From: Capnocytophaga cynodegmi DSM 19736
GTDB lineage: Bacteria > Bacteroidota > Bacteroidia > Flavobacteriales > Flavobacteriaceae
NCBI RefSeq assembly: GCF_000379185.1
Contig: NZ_KB900726.1
Coordinates: 62,001-126,000 of the forward strand
Reading direction: 5' to 3'
Length of the DNA: 64,000 nucleotides
A program made the translations under genes and the position numbers. Of this stretch, positions 1 to 9,420 are shown piece by piece (position 1 is the first letter of the stretch; each line of letters starts with the position of its first letter). The notes below the pieces were generated by a model. That model searched no databases. It was not told where the DNA came from and worked only from the letters and a program-made list of their open reading frames with translations.

Positions 1-61
1 CAATATTCCTACAGAATCACTCCAATAGAGAAATAAAACAAAGGGAATGCGGAAGAAAGTA

Positions 62-814
62 CTATAAAAATCGTAAAGTACTTTCTTTCGCCCAACCTAT
101 TTTTCCGTCAGCTAATTTTATTTTTACCCAATCATTAAGGCTTTCGATAATTTCTACTTTTGTACCTTCGTGAAGTGAGAAAACCTCATTACTATAAGTA
201 TTAGGTTCTGAAAAAACACGCACTGTTTTATCAAAAAGAATTGCAAATTTCTCTCCTTCAATATTATTTTTATGGAAATCTGCAATGAAGTAGGTACCAA
301 TACTTCCAATTATTGCCACAAGCATTGTTGTAAAAAAGATTCTTTTACAGATGGTTTTGTCCAAAAAGTAGTATAATAAGAAACTGATTACAAAGGCAAA
401 AATCCCTAAAATAGAAATAATAGCCCACATATCTAACGAAAAAAGTGATGTTATAGAATCAGAAAAGTTCTTAAACCACGTTTTCGGAAGAGGAGTAATG
501 GCATCAATAGTCATTTGATTTGCAAAAACCAAATTATTTTTGGCATCTTCATTCTCGGGATTGAGTTTCAAGGCTTTTTCGTAATAGTAAATACTTTCAG
601 GAACGTGATTTAGTTTGTAATGGGCATTTGCCAAATTATAGTACAGCGCTGATGATTCAAATCCTGATTTTAAAATAGACATATAATTTTCCACTGCTTC
701 CTGAAACTTTCCAGAGTTGTAATTCTCAGTAGCTTTTGAAAAAAGAACATCATTATTTTGTGAAAAGCCTGATAACGATATAAATAGAATGGATATGTAT
801 AGAATATTTTTCAT
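62..814 (-). CDS. batE: BatE: TPR and SH3-like domain protein
   Basis: Last gene of the Bat aerotolerance cluster. The 250-residue product has an N-terminal signal peptide (about residues 1-18), TPR-type helices at about 25-100, two hydrophobic segments at about 125-180, and a C-terminal bacterial SH3-like domain (about 190-250) ending in GWAKESTLRFL. This TPR-membrane-SH3 order is typical of BatE in Bacteroidota. It starts 24 bp after batD, so it is probably co-transcribed with it. By family, Bat proteins act in the periplasm and inner membrane and are linked to oxygen or stress tolerance and cell-envelope function; the exact biochemical role is unknown. The stop codon is TAG, and no complete gene is visible between it and the left window edge. 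Confidence 0.85.
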   Translation of the reverse strand: MKNILYISILFISLSGFSQNNDVLFSKATENYNSGKFQEAVENYMSILKSGFESSALYYNLANAHYKLNHVPESIYYYEKALKLNPENEDAKNNLVFANQMTIDAITPLPKTWFKNFSDSITSLFSLDMWAIISILGIFAFVISFLLYYFLDKTICKRIFFTTMLVAIIGSIGTYFIADFHKNNIEGEKFAILFDKTVRVFSEPNTYSNEVFSLHEGTKVEIIESLNDWVKIKLADGKIGWAKESTLRFL

Positions 815-838
815 TTTTTTTCTTTTTGAGATGTAAAA

Positions 839-2605
839 TTATTTCCGAATTTGTTTATCCAATTCAGATAATGTTTGAACAGATTTGCGATAATCATTTT
901 CCATTGAAACTCTGTCAATTGGAGAATAACGTGCCATTTCGCAATTTTTGAGTAATCCTAAAAATTCTGAAATAGTTTGTGGATTTACGTTTCGAAGTGA
1001 AAGTAATTCTGATATTTTTTCTTTACTCATTTCCGAAGTTTCAATCTTTAGTTTGGCTTTCAGATAATTATGCAAAGCTCGTTCCAATGCCTCGTAGAAT
1101 GTATTTTTATCGTTTAGTTTTCGTTTAGCTTCACTTAAGTATTTCTTTGCCAGTTTGTTGGCAGCTCTCACTTTATTTCCTTCAATATCACTAGTTCTTT
1201 TCTGTTGAACTTTCCACAGAATCAACGCAATAGGGATTAAAAGTAAAGGTAAAAATAACCATAAATAGTAACGTGTTGAGCCAAAAAATAACGATTTTCC
1301 GATAGGTTGCAAATCACCATTCAGTTGCAAGAAGCGGAATTGATTGCCCTGTGTTTTAACATCTTGTTTAACAATACTATTTGAGGAATTTTGCCCATTT
1401 CCTGTTGGTCCTTCGGTAACATCAATCCAAATTTCATCTGAATTGATGGTTTCATATTTCTCTGTTTTTGGATTAAAATATGAAAAAGAAACACTTGCTA
1501 TAGGATATTTCCCTTTAAATTGAGGAACTACGGTGTAAAATTCTTCAACTTGTCCTCTCATTCCTGAAATGGATGTAGTTATATTGTCCTTTTTTTCAGG
1601 ATTATACACTTCTAACGCTGTTGGGAAAGTTAATTTTGGTATATCGAATAATTTTAGGTTTCCATTACCTGAAATTTCAACTTTGGCTTGTAAACTTTCA
1701 TTGGATTTTAGCTCTTTTTTGGAGGTAGTTACATTAAAAGAGAATTCTCCTACAGCTCCTGAAAAGTTTGCAGGTTTTCCTGCTTCAGGCAAAGCCTTCA
1801 CATTTATAGTACGATTGCCAGAAGTAACTCTTTTAGCAACTTGATCCATAATGGGTCTTCCAAAGAAATCGCGTTCAGTGGTAGGTACGCTCAAAATAGC
1901 TTCCAATGTAAGTGGCTCAAGGGTAATGTTTCCGTCTTTTTGAGGATAGAGAACCACTTTTTTCACAACAATACATCGGAAGGGTTTTCCGTTATAAGTA
2001 CAATTTTCAACATCATAATCTTGTAATCGAATTTCTTGACTCCAGAAGTTAGGATATTTTGGGGTATCTATTGAACGTAAATCATTAAGTGCCACTTGTC
2101 CGCCAACATACAAGCGATACACAACACTCACAGCTTCATTCAAATATGGATTTGGTTTTGAAACTTCTGCTATTAAGAACAAATTATCTTTGGCTACATC
2201 GTTGCTAGTTTTGTCAATTGAAGGGTTACTAACAGCTTCTGTAACTGTTATTTGAATAGGAGATGTTTTATATGTTTTTCCATCAATTTCAATAGAGGCT
2301 TGTCCGATGGTGAATTTACCTTTAGCAGTAGGTTGCAAGATATATCCGTAAGTTTTTGAAAAACTCCGTTTACCGTTTATCCACGACTCGGAAACGGATT
2401 GGGAAGGTCCCATTACCACTGTAAAGTTTTTAAAATTCGGAGGAGTAAAATTATCTCCGTTTTTATTCATTGAAAACTCAATTCGTAAACGTTCGTTTAA
2501 GCCTAAGTTTTCTTTGCTTACTTTGGCAGTGAATTCTATGTTTTGTGAATATAATAGATTGACTATGAAACTAATAAAAAATAATATGCGATATCTCATC
2601 TCCAT
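839..2605 (-). CDS. batD: BatD family protein
   Basis: A 588-residue envelope protein with an N-terminal signal peptide (about residues 1-20), a large beta-rich extracytoplasmic region made of BatD-type repeats, one transmembrane helix at about 445-465 followed by basic residues (KVQQKR), and a helical cytoplasmic tail. It lies between batC (46 bp upstream) and batE (24 bp downstream), the usual Bacteroidota order. BatD is thought to assemble with the von Willebrand factor A proteins BatA and BatB at the membrane; this is family knowledge, not visible here. A second in-frame Met two codons after the first could also be the start. Nothing suggests truncation. Confidence 0.88.
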   Translation of the reverse strand: MEMRYRILFFISFIVNLLYSQNIEFTAKVSKENLGLNERLRIEFSMNKNGDNFTPPNFKNFTVVMGPSQSVSESWINGKRSFSKTYGYILQPTAKGKFTIGQASIEIDGKTYKTSPIQITVTEAVSNPSIDKTSNDVAKDNLFLIAEVSKPNPYLNEAVSVVYRLYVGGQVALNDLRSIDTPKYPNFWSQEIRLQDYDVENCTYNGKPFRCIVVKKVVLYPQKDGNITLEPLTLEAILSVPTTERDFFGRPIMDQVAKRVTSGNRTINVKALPEAGKPANFSGAVGEFSFNVTTSKKELKSNESLQAKVEISGNGNLKLFDIPKLTFPTALEVYNPEKKDNITTSISGMRGQVEEFYTVVPQFKGKYPIASVSFSYFNPKTEKYETINSDEIWIDVTEGPTGNGQNSSNSIVKQDVKTQGNQFRFLQLNGDLQPIGKSLFFGSTRYYLWLFLPLLLIPIALILWKVQQKRTSDIEGNKVRAANKLAKKYLSEAKRKLNDKNTFYEALERALHNYLKAKLKIETSEMSKEKISELLSLRNVNPQTISEFLGLLKNCEMARYSPIDRVSMENDYRKSVQTLSELDKQIRK

Positions 2606-2651
2606 TGTGTTTTTAACTTTATCTGCTTGTGCATTAGTATATTATTTCTTT

Positions 2652-3545
2652 TTACCAGTCTTTTTCTGATTTAGACCGATTTCCTTTTACTTTTTGAGCA
2701 TTTATTTTCTCTTGTGTTTTTTGGTCTTCATTATTCATTGCCTCTAAAATGCGTTCCATTTGTTGAGGAGATAGCGAAGATGGACGATTTTGTTTTTTCT
2801 CACCATTATCCTGATTTCCATCTTTTTCTTCTTGTTTATTATCTTTTGGATCTTTTCCCTGATTTTTGTCCTGATTTTCTTTATTATCGTTTTTGTCTTG
2901 TTTATTTTGGTTGTCGTTTTCTTTATTTTTATCGTCTTGTTTGTCTTTTTCGTTCTGTTTGTCCTTATTTTGGTCGTTTTTATTTTGATTATCCTGATTA
3001 TTTTGGTCGTTTTGTTTGTCTTTGTTGTCTTGATTTTGTTGTTTATCTTTATTATCTTCGTTGTTTTGAGGTTTTGGAGGATTTTTCTTTAGTAAATCTT
3101 GAGCAACTGCCAAATTATATCGAGTTTCTTCATCTGAAGGATTGTTGCGAAGTGCTTCTTTGTAGACTTCTACAGCTTTGTCGTACGCTTTTTCTTGCAT
3201 AAAGATATTTCCCAAATTATGAAATATTCGGTGTCTTTCTTCATTGCTTATTTCGGTTGAAGTTGATGCGTTTTTCAGACGCGAGAAAGCCTCTCCATAG
3301 CTTTTCTGTTTGTAGTACATTGTACCCAAATTATATTGAGCTATTCCATTATCTCTATTTTTTGCAATGGCGTTACGATAATCAACTTCGGCTTGAATGG
3401 GTTGGTCGTTTTTCAGAGCGTTATTGCCTTTGTGTGTATATTTTTTTGATATTTCTTTTGATTTTATAACGTTTTGAACCTCTTTATTTTGTGCAAAAGA
3501 AAGAAATCCTATCAAAAATACTATGTAAAATAAATTTCGTTTCAT
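2652..3545 (-). CDS. batC: BatC: TPR protein with long charged low-complexity tail
   Basis: The 297-residue product has a signal peptide (about residues 1-18), three or four TPR motifs at about 34-150, then about 95 residues made almost only of K, D, N, Q and E (about 155-250), and a short conserved-looking end with SLSPQQMERILEAMNNEDQK. TPR proteins followed by a charged tail in this position are usual for BatC. It sits 53 bp after batB and 46 bp before batD. Open frames on the opposite strand here are artefacts of the skewed codon content of the low-complexity stretch. The tail is probably disordered; its length may vary between strains. Confidence 0.85.
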   Translation of the reverse strand: MKRNLFYIVFLIGFLSFAQNKEVQNVIKSKEISKKYTHKGNNALKNDQPIQAEVDYRNAIAKNRDNGIAQYNLGTMYYKQKSYGEAFSRLKNASTSTEISNEERHRIFHNLGNIFMQEKAYDKAVEVYKEALRNNPSDEETRYNLAVAQDLLKKNPPKPQNNEDNKDKQQNQDNKDKQNDQNNQDNQNKNDQNKDKQNEKDKQDDKNKENDNQNKQDKNDNKENQDKNQGKDPKDNKQEEKDGNQDNGEKKQNRPSSLSPQQMERILEAMNNEDQKTQEKINAQKVKGNRSKSEKDW

Positions 3546-3598
3546 TTTTAATTTAGAAATATAGCAATTTATTAAAAAGATAACTATAAAATATGATA

Positions 3599-4630
3599 TT
3601 ACGACTCGTTAAATAAGTTTAACTTTTTAACCCATAGTGTTTTTCTCTCAAAAATAAAAAAATCAAGTATGAGTAGCAGTAATGCTCCCGCCAAAAACCA
3701 TTGAAATTGGTCTTTGTAATCCACAAATTTTTGAGTTTCAAATTCACTTTTTTCTGTTCTGTCCAGAATTTTTACAATTTCCTCAACAGCTTCTTTGGTA
3801 TTATCCCCATTGATGTATTTACCACCTGCGTTTTGGGCAATTTGCTCCAGTAATTCTCTATTTAGGTGAGTGATAACCACTTCTCCGTTTCGGTCTCGCT
3901 TGTAGGTTTGCGTATTTCCTTCCTTGATGGGTATGGGAGCTCCCTTTTGCGACCCTACACCGACAGTGTAAATAGTAATTCCTTGATTGAGAGCTTCTGT
4001 TGCGATTTCAGTTGCTCCCATTTCGTGGTCTTCTCCGTCCGAAATGATAACCAGAATGCGTGATGTAGGCAGATTTTCGTCGAAATAATTACTTCCCATT
4101 CGTATGGCTTCCTGAATGGCTGTACCCTGTGATGAAAGCATATCTGTGTTCATACTTTGCAAGAACATCTTTGCCGCTGAGTGGTCAGTGGTTAAAGGTA
4201 ATTGTGGGTAAGCACTCGCTGCGTATGCAACTATCCCAATTCGGTCGCCTTTTAGTTGGCTCATTGTTTCAAATACCAAACGTTTGGCTTTTTCAAGGCG
4301 GTTGGGAGCTACATCTTCCGCCAACATACTTTTTGATACGTCAATGGCAAACACAACATCAACGCCTTCACGCTTTACGGTCTCAATTTTTGTGCCAATT
4401 TTCGGGTTCGCCAAAGCAATACATAAGAGTACAATGATGACAGCCAAAAAACTAAACTTTAACCAAGGTTTGAAACTGGAGCGATTTGGTGCTAATCGTT
4501 TCAATAGCTTTTCATCAGCAAAATGTTTCTGTTTTCTTCTTTTTCGAATTTGTGAAAACACAAAAACAAGAAACATAAATGCTATAATTGGAATGAACCA
4601 TAGGTATATCTTTTCGTCAATATGTATCAT
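3599..4630 (-). CDS. batB: BatB: von Willebrand factor A membrane protein
   Basis: The 343-residue protein has transmembrane helices at about 8-26, 57-76 and near the C-terminus (about 312-330), enclosing a vWA domain. The metal-ion-dependent adhesion site DVSKS is intact at residues 97-101, and TTDHS and SDGED supply the other metal-binding loops. BatA and BatB are related vWA proteins of the aerotolerance locus, and the two genes are adjacent (97 bp apart). The protein is expected to be anchored in the inner membrane with the vWA domain available for protein-protein contact. Start chosen at the Met before the first hydrophobic segment. Assigned as BatB by order after batA. Confidence 0.87.
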   Translation of the reverse strand: MIHIDEKIYLWFIPIIAFMFLVFVFSQIRKRRKQKHFADEKLLKRLAPNRSSFKPWLKFSFLAVIIVLLCIALANPKIGTKIETVKREGVDVVFAIDVSKSMLAEDVAPNRLEKAKRLVFETMSQLKGDRIGIVAYAASAYPQLPLTTDHSAAKMFLQSMNTDMLSSQGTAIQEAIRMGSNYFDENLPTSRILVIISDGEDHEMGATEIATEALNQGITIYTVGVGSQKGAPIPIKEGNTQTYKRDRNGEVVITHLNRELLEQIAQNAGGKYINGDNTKEAVEEIVKILDRTEKSEFETQKFVDYKDQFQWFLAGALLLLILDFFIFERKTLWVKKLNLFNES

Positions 4631-4727
4631 AATTATTATTTTGAAATAAGATGCTACAATTTTTTGATTGTATTATAGAAAGTATGATGATAGTTTTCAG
4701 TATTAGACTTACAATCCGATAAGTCAA

Positions 4728-5729
4728 TTAAATATCATTTCTCAAAATGGTATGTTTGAGTATAAATTCAAGCAATAATAACAATCCGGCTACGATAACT
4801 AACAAACGGAACTTTTCATCAACTTGTGTGTATTTGAATTCTTCAATCTTTGTGGTTTCCATCTTGTTAATTTCGGCATATATTTCCTCTAATTTTTTGT
4901 TGTCTGTGGCACGAAAGTAACGTCCTTCAGTAGTTTTTGCAATTTTTTTCATTAGTGGCTCATCAATTTCCACTTGTTGCATACGGTACATAATACTTCC
5001 GTCGGCGTTAAGGGCATACGGAGAAAGAGCCATACCATTTGTACCGATACCAATAGTATAAACTTTGATGCCATATTCTGCTGCCAGTTCTGCTGCGGTT
5101 TGTGGGTCGATAAAACCAGTGTTGTTCACTCCGTCAGTAAGCAGAATTATTACACGGCTTTTGGCTTTACTCTCCTTAAGTCGGTTCACGGCGGTAGCAA
5201 GTCCCATTCCAATAGCCGTTCCATCTTCAATCTGACCATAGGTAAGCTCCTTTATTGAATTTAGTATGATAGATTTATCGCTCGTTACGGGCGTTTTAGT
5301 ATAGCTTTCACCTGAATAGACTACCAATCCTATGCGGTCAGAGGGGCGTTCCTTCACAAATTCTGACGCTACTTTCTTTAAAGCCTCAAACCGATTTGGT
5401 TTCAAATCCTGCGAAAGCATACTTGCCGAAACATCAATTGCCATTACAATGTCTATACCATCTGTAATTTTAGTTTTAGCTGATTCTGAACGTGTTTGCG
5501 GACGTGCCAAAGCTACAATGATTAAAATTACAGCCAATATTCGCAATACAAACAAGAAATGATATAGTTTATTAGCAAAAGAGTTTGTTTTTTTGAAAGC
5601 ACTGATTGTTGGTATTGTTAGCGAGGCTCTTGATTTCTTGTTCAAGAAGAAATACAACAAAACCATCACCGGAACAAGTAATAGCAACCATAAAAAAGCT
5701 GGATTTGCAAAAGTTATATTGTCAAACAT
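4728..5729 (-). CDS. batA: BatA: von Willebrand factor A membrane protein
   Basis: The 333-residue vWA protein carries membrane helices at about 10-29, 58-75 and 308-325 and an intact MIDAS motif DVSAS at residues 99-103, plus LLTDGVNNTG. It shares its architecture with the next gene (BatB). It follows the 534-residue BatD-like membrane protein by 15 bp, consistent with an operon running from the DUF58 gene to batE. Family knowledge links it to the MoxR AAA+ ATPase system, in which MoxR acts on vWA partners. Its substrate in this organism cannot be read from sequence. Confidence 0.88.
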   Translation of the reverse strand: MFDNITFANPAFLWLLLLVPVMVLLYFFLNKKSRASLTIPTISAFKKTNSFANKLYHFLFVLRILAVILIIVALARPQTRSESAKTKITDGIDIVMAIDVSASMLSQDLKPNRFEALKKVASEFVKERPSDRIGLVVYSGESYTKTPVTSDKSIILNSIKELTYGQIEDGTAIGMGLATAVNRLKESKAKSRVIILLTDGVNNTGFIDPQTAAELAAEYGIKVYTIGIGTNGMALSPYALNADGSIMYRMQQVEIDEPLMKKIAKTTEGRYFRATDNKKLEEIYAEINKMETTKIEEFKYTQVDEKFRLLVIVAGLLLLLEFILKHTILRNDI

Positions 5730-5744
5730 AAGTAATCTTCTTTA

Positions 5745-7349
5745 TCAATCTTGTTTAAAGTTAATAGAAAGCAATATCCGTTGAGCTATTTCTCCTGCTT
5801 GTGGAGTATCAACATACGTGATGAGCAGTTGTTGCAAAGCACCATTCTCTGTAAAGCTATATAATTCATAATTTGCTTCAAAAGGATTTTTATTTTTCTC
5901 ATCAATTAACGTCATTTTACCTGAAACTTTAATCCCTTGCACTCCGTTTGGTGCTGTATATTCCTCTCTTAGGGTTGTAATATTCTTGGCTCCAGCTGCA
6001 TCTAACTGCGAAAGCACAATTTCATTGACCATTTCGGGGTCTAATTCAAATTGTTGGTCTGAACCTGTTTGTTTGAAAGTGATAACGCTGGTCATCACAT
6101 ACAATTCGGAATTGATACTTCCAAAATCGAATACATATTGCTTATCGATGCGTCCTTCAAAGCCTTTAATATCAATTATCTGCCTGCGAGTTAGTATCTT
6201 TGGCGTTGTAAGCTCTGTAACAGGATACCCATAATCACTTGTTACCCATTCACTTTTACTCATTTTCTGGATAGAATTGCCACCAAAGAAGCTATTAACA
6301 ACATAATATGCCAAAGTTCCTACAAGGATTGCAGCTATTACACTTACAACTATGGTAGTAATTGTTTTATTTCTGTGTTTTTTCTTCTGTAAAATTTCAA
6401 TTTGTTGGCTGTTAGAGATTTCAATTTCTTCAGAAACTTCAGGAATTGCCTTTTTTGTTTTTACAACCACATCTTCAATAGTGTCTCGGTCGTATTCTGC
6501 GATATTATCCGAAGGCTTATTCTTTGCAAATTTAACTAAATCAGCAGTTTGCAATACTCTTTTCAGATTGGAAATAGTTTCAAGTGTTAGGTTAAGTTTC
6601 CCACTTTCTTGAAGAATATGTATTTTCTCTAATAATTCATCGCTGGTACTTTCCTTAGCCGAAATATGCACTTCATCTTCTAAGTAGTTTCGGATAATAT
6701 CGGTTAGTTCTGAGTAATATTCTTTATGCTTTGATTCTATAAGATATTTAGAATTTTGTAATTTCTTGAGTTTTTCAATAGCTTGTTCAAATGGTGGCAG
6801 ATTTTTTAGTCTTTCTTCTTCTGAAATTCGTTTCTTGCGGAATAAAATTAAGTAAACAGAAAGCAAACCTAAGGCAATCACAGCGAAAAACAAACCAATC
6901 CATATCCATAAATTCGTGCTTTTAGTTGAGGATACTTCGGCAATAGGCTTGATGTCATATAAAGGCTGTTTTAACGTGTCCACCGCTACCGAACGTACCT
7001 CAATGAGCAATGAATCTGTAAAGAAATCTTTAGAATTGATGTTAATTCTTTGTCGAGGTATGGTATACTTACCAGCATCGAACTGCGTTAAGAAATATTC
7101 TTTCTCCAAACGAAGTTTTTCTCCTTTGATAATGGTATCAGTGGGGGAGGTTCTCACCATTTCCAGAGGCATAAAGGTTTGTCCATCAGGAAATAAAACA
7201 GGTTCCCCTTCCGATGTTTCTACAGATATCTTGTACTTTATTTGTTCTCCTATCTTTATTTCTTTAGTATCGGCTTCAAATTGAATTTCTTGTGCGTTTA
7301 AGCCTACAACTAAAAACAATAGAGCATATAAAAATATATTTTTCATCAT
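5745..7349 (-). CDS. BatD-like N-terminal domain membrane protein of the MoxR/Bat operon
   Basis: A 534-residue protein with signal peptide (about 1-19), a beta-sandwich extracytoplasmic region resembling the oxygen-tolerance (BatD-like) domain, a transmembrane helix at about 147-170 followed by basic residues (FRKKR), a cytoplasmic helical stretch, a second transmembrane helix at about 330-352, and a C-terminal domain of about 170 residues. It lies between DUF58 and batA with gaps of 24 and 15 bp. Proteins of this type recur at this position in Bacteroidota, but I know of no assigned function. Start could be either of the two adjacent Met codons. Confidence 0.8.
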   Translation of the reverse strand: MMKNIFLYALLFLVVGLNAQEIQFEADTKEIKIGEQIKYKISVETSEGEPVLFPDGQTFMPLEMVRTSPTDTIIKGEKLRLEKEYFLTQFDAGKYTIPRQRININSKDFFTDSLLIEVRSVAVDTLKQPLYDIKPIAEVSSTKSTNLWIWIGLFFAVIALGLLSVYLILFRKKRISEEERLKNLPPFEQAIEKLKKLQNSKYLIESKHKEYYSELTDIIRNYLEDEVHISAKESTSDELLEKIHILQESGKLNLTLETISNLKRVLQTADLVKFAKNKPSDNIAEYDRDTIEDVVVKTKKAIPEVSEEIEISNSQQIEILQKKKHRNKTITTIVVSVIAAILVGTLAYYVVNSFFGGNSIQKMSKSEWVTSDYGYPVTELTTPKILTRRQIIDIKGFEGRIDKQYVFDFGSINSELYVMTSVITFKQTGSDQQFELDPEMVNEIVLSQLDAAGAKNITTLREEYTAPNGVQGIKVSGKMTLIDEKNKNPFEANYELYSFTENGALQQLLITYVDTPQAGEIAQRILLSINFKQD

Positions 7350-7373
7350 TGTTTATCCCTATTCATTGAAAAA

Positions 7374-8246
7374 CTATCCTCTTCGTTTAAAATAACCTAA
7401 TAACTTCTGTGTATAACTCTCATCGCATCGGCAACTTACAGTACCCGCTCCTGATTTTTGCAATAAACTCTCGAAGTACGATACCGTTTCTTTGTAATGT
7501 TTCTCATATTCAAGACGTGTTGCTCTTGAATTGGTATTGACAATCATTAGTTCGCCTGTCTCAGCATCTTGTACCGAGATGTAACCCAAATTAGGTAAAG
7601 TGGTTTCTTTTTGGTCATATACCCGAATGCCTGTAACGTCGTGTTTGCGAGAGGCAATCTGAATTGGTTTTTCATAACCTCTGTCCATAAAGTCCGATAA
7701 AACGAACACAATTGCCTTTTTCTTCATTACACTACTTAGGAACTGAAATGCTTCGGCAATGTTTGTTTTATAACTTCTCGGTTTGAACTCGATAAGCTCA
7801 CGAATGATACGAAGAACGTGCGATTTTCCTTTCTTAGGCGGAATGTATAGCTCTATTTGGTCTGAAAACAAAATCAATCCTGTTTTATCATTGTTTTGAA
7901 GTGCAGAGAAAGCCAATGTTGCAGCAATTTCGGTAATCATTTCGCTTTTAAATTGCTGAGAAGTTCCAAAAAGCTCACTTCCACTAACATCAACCATTAA
8001 CATTAGAGTAAGTTCACGTTCTTCTTCAAACACTTTCACGAAAGGTTCGTTATAACGGGCTGTTACATTCCAATCGATATTGCGAATATCATCACCATAC
8101 TGATAGGGTCGTACTTCGGAAAAAGTCATTCCACGTCCTTTAAAAGTAGAATGATACTCTCCCCCAAATATATTATCGCTAAGCCGACGCGTTTTTATTT
8201 CTATTTTTCGTACTTTTTTTAATATCTCTTTGGTGTCCATTGCCAA
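7374..8246 (-). CDS. DUF58 domain-containing protein (MoxR-associated)
   Basis: The 290-residue protein contains the DUF58 signature region GRGMTFSEVRPYQYGDDIR followed by IDWNVTAR, and a degenerate vWA-like fold with DVSGS as a MIDAS-like motif. DUF58 proteins normally lie directly after moxR in bacteria. Here the moxR gene is upstream on the same strand but a DUF6261 gene (8379-9062) and about 490 bp of non-coding DNA separate them. It is the first gene of the tightly spaced run down to batE. The Met two codons downstream is an alternative start. Predicted cytoplasmic, no signal peptide. Confidence 0.9.
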   Translation of the reverse strand: MAMDTKEILKKVRKIEIKTRRLSDNIFGGEYHSTFKGRGMTFSEVRPYQYGDDIRNIDWNVTARYNEPFVKVFEEERELTLMLMVDVSGSELFGTSQQFKSEMITEIAATLAFSALQNNDKTGLILFSDQIELYIPPKKGKSHVLRIIRELIEFKPRSYKTNIAEAFQFLSSVMKKKAIVFVLSDFMDRGYEKPIQIASRKHDVTGIRVYDQKETTLPNLGYISVQDAETGELMIVNTNSRATRLEYEKHYKETVSYFESLLQKSGAGTVSCRCDESYTQKLLGYFKRRG

Positions 8247-8378
8247 AATAAATCTTTAAACCTTAAAGTTAGGTATAATATTCGTAAAACTCTTAAGAAC
8301 TGAGCTGAGCAAAGTCATAATATGCTGTTTTTTAAAAATTTTGACTTTGTTCTTTTCTATAAATTAACATTTTATAGA

Positions 8379-9062
8379 TTATATCACTCTTCGTTTGTAT
8401 CGGGTGATAAGGTTATTAATGTTATTGATGCAGTTCACGTAGTCATTTTCTCCTTCCACGATAGCAAGAGCATTGATGAGCTTTATCAATTGCCTATATG
8501 CATCATCAACCTCCTTACGTGCAGCTTTCATTGAGCCTTTTTTCTCTCCTTTTTTCTCTTCATCACGCTCTGACATTCCTTTTACTACTCTGTCATTGGT
8601 TTGTTTTAAGGGATTTACAATCTTGTTCAGTCCTAAAATAGTAACATCATTGGCATATTTAGTTTCTAATTCATCAATAAACTTAACAAGTAGTCCCGTT
8701 TGCTCATCAAGTTGCATTGAAGTTTTGATACCATAATCTTTGATGAGTTGTGAAAGTCTTTTTTGAGCTTCCTTTATGCCTTCATCAGGAATAGAACCAA
8801 ATGCAGCTACTGCACTTTTGAATCCCATATAGAGTTTATCACGTTCTTTATCGGCGATTTTGATTTCATCGGTCTTAAAACTTTTCTGTGATTGGTTCAT
8901 CGCTTCCTTTTCCTTAGCAAGTGCTATTTTGTAAGGCTCCAATCGCTTCTGAACTTTCTCTGATACAGATGTGTCTGCTTCTACAAAGTTTAAAACTTCA
9001 CTATGAAAAGCAAAATGTGCTCCATTAGGAATAGTACGTAGGGTTATTTCTTGTATTTCCAT
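8379..9062 (-). CDS. DUF6261 family helical protein
   Basis: A 227-residue, highly charged, alpha-helical protein with no signal peptide or membrane segment. The N-terminus (ITLRTIPNGAHFAFHSEV) and helical repeats resemble DUF6261, a family seen in Bacteroidota; the assignment is from memory and moderately sure. Function unknown. It interrupts the usual moxR-DUF58 neighbourhood and is bounded by long AT-rich intergenic DNA on its 5' side (358 bp) and 132 bp on its 3' side, which suggests an insertion rather than a functional part of the Bat locus. No exact TAnnTTTG promoter was found upstream. Confidence 0.7.
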   Translation of the reverse strand: MEIQEITLRTIPNGAHFAFHSEVLNFVEADTSVSEKVQKRLEPYKIALAKEKEAMNQSQKSFKTDEIKIADKERDKLYMGFKSAVAAFGSIPDEGIKEAQKRLSQLIKDYGIKTSMQLDEQTGLLVKFIDELETKYANDVTILGLNKIVNPLKQTNDRVVKGMSERDEEKKGEKKGSMKAARKEVDDAYRQLIKLINALAIVEGENDYVNCINNINNLITRYKRRVI

Positions 9063-9420
9063 ATTTTTTAATGTTAGTTATGTTATTATATATGTTCTAA
9101 ACTATCTTTTTTAGATTGAAAATAGCATACATTTATTGCGTTATAGATTGTTTTATCTTAAAAATAGTTGAGTTATAGGCTATATCTGGTGTGTTTTCAA
9201 TCAATATGTTTATTTGTGTAATTGTTTATCGTTTGTTTTTGTTGTTTTATATGATATAAAATTTCATTTTTTCTTTTGTCTTAAACGTGATTAAATCAAT
9301 TATAGTGTGTATTGATTATTTTTTTATTGTAAAATGATATTTTTATAGCCTGTAAAACATTTATTTTTTACGTTGATTGAGTGTTTTCTTAAAAAATATA
9401 TGCTATTTTAGTGTTTGTTC
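9063..9420. other. AT-rich intergenic region between moxR and the DUF6261 gene
   Basis: 358 bp without a gene. It is very AT-rich. An 11-bp perfect inverted repeat lies near its two ends (9119-9129, aaaatagcata, and 9399-9409). No tRNA-like fold, convincing terminator or consensus promoter was found. Confidence 0.6.

Noticed and set aside
1-61. Open reading on the minus strand after batE, possibly the beginning of a further gene
   Set aside because: No start codon and only 60 bp are visible; one frame hits a stop at once. Nothing can be supported.
2714-3202. Long plus-strand frames opposite batC
   Set aside because: Shadow of the low-complexity Lys/Asp/Asn/Gln coding on the minus strand.
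8310-8349. Inverted repeat caaagtca / tgactttg downstream of DUF6261
   Set aside because: Short stem, long loop and no T-run in the direction of transcription, so not called a terminator.
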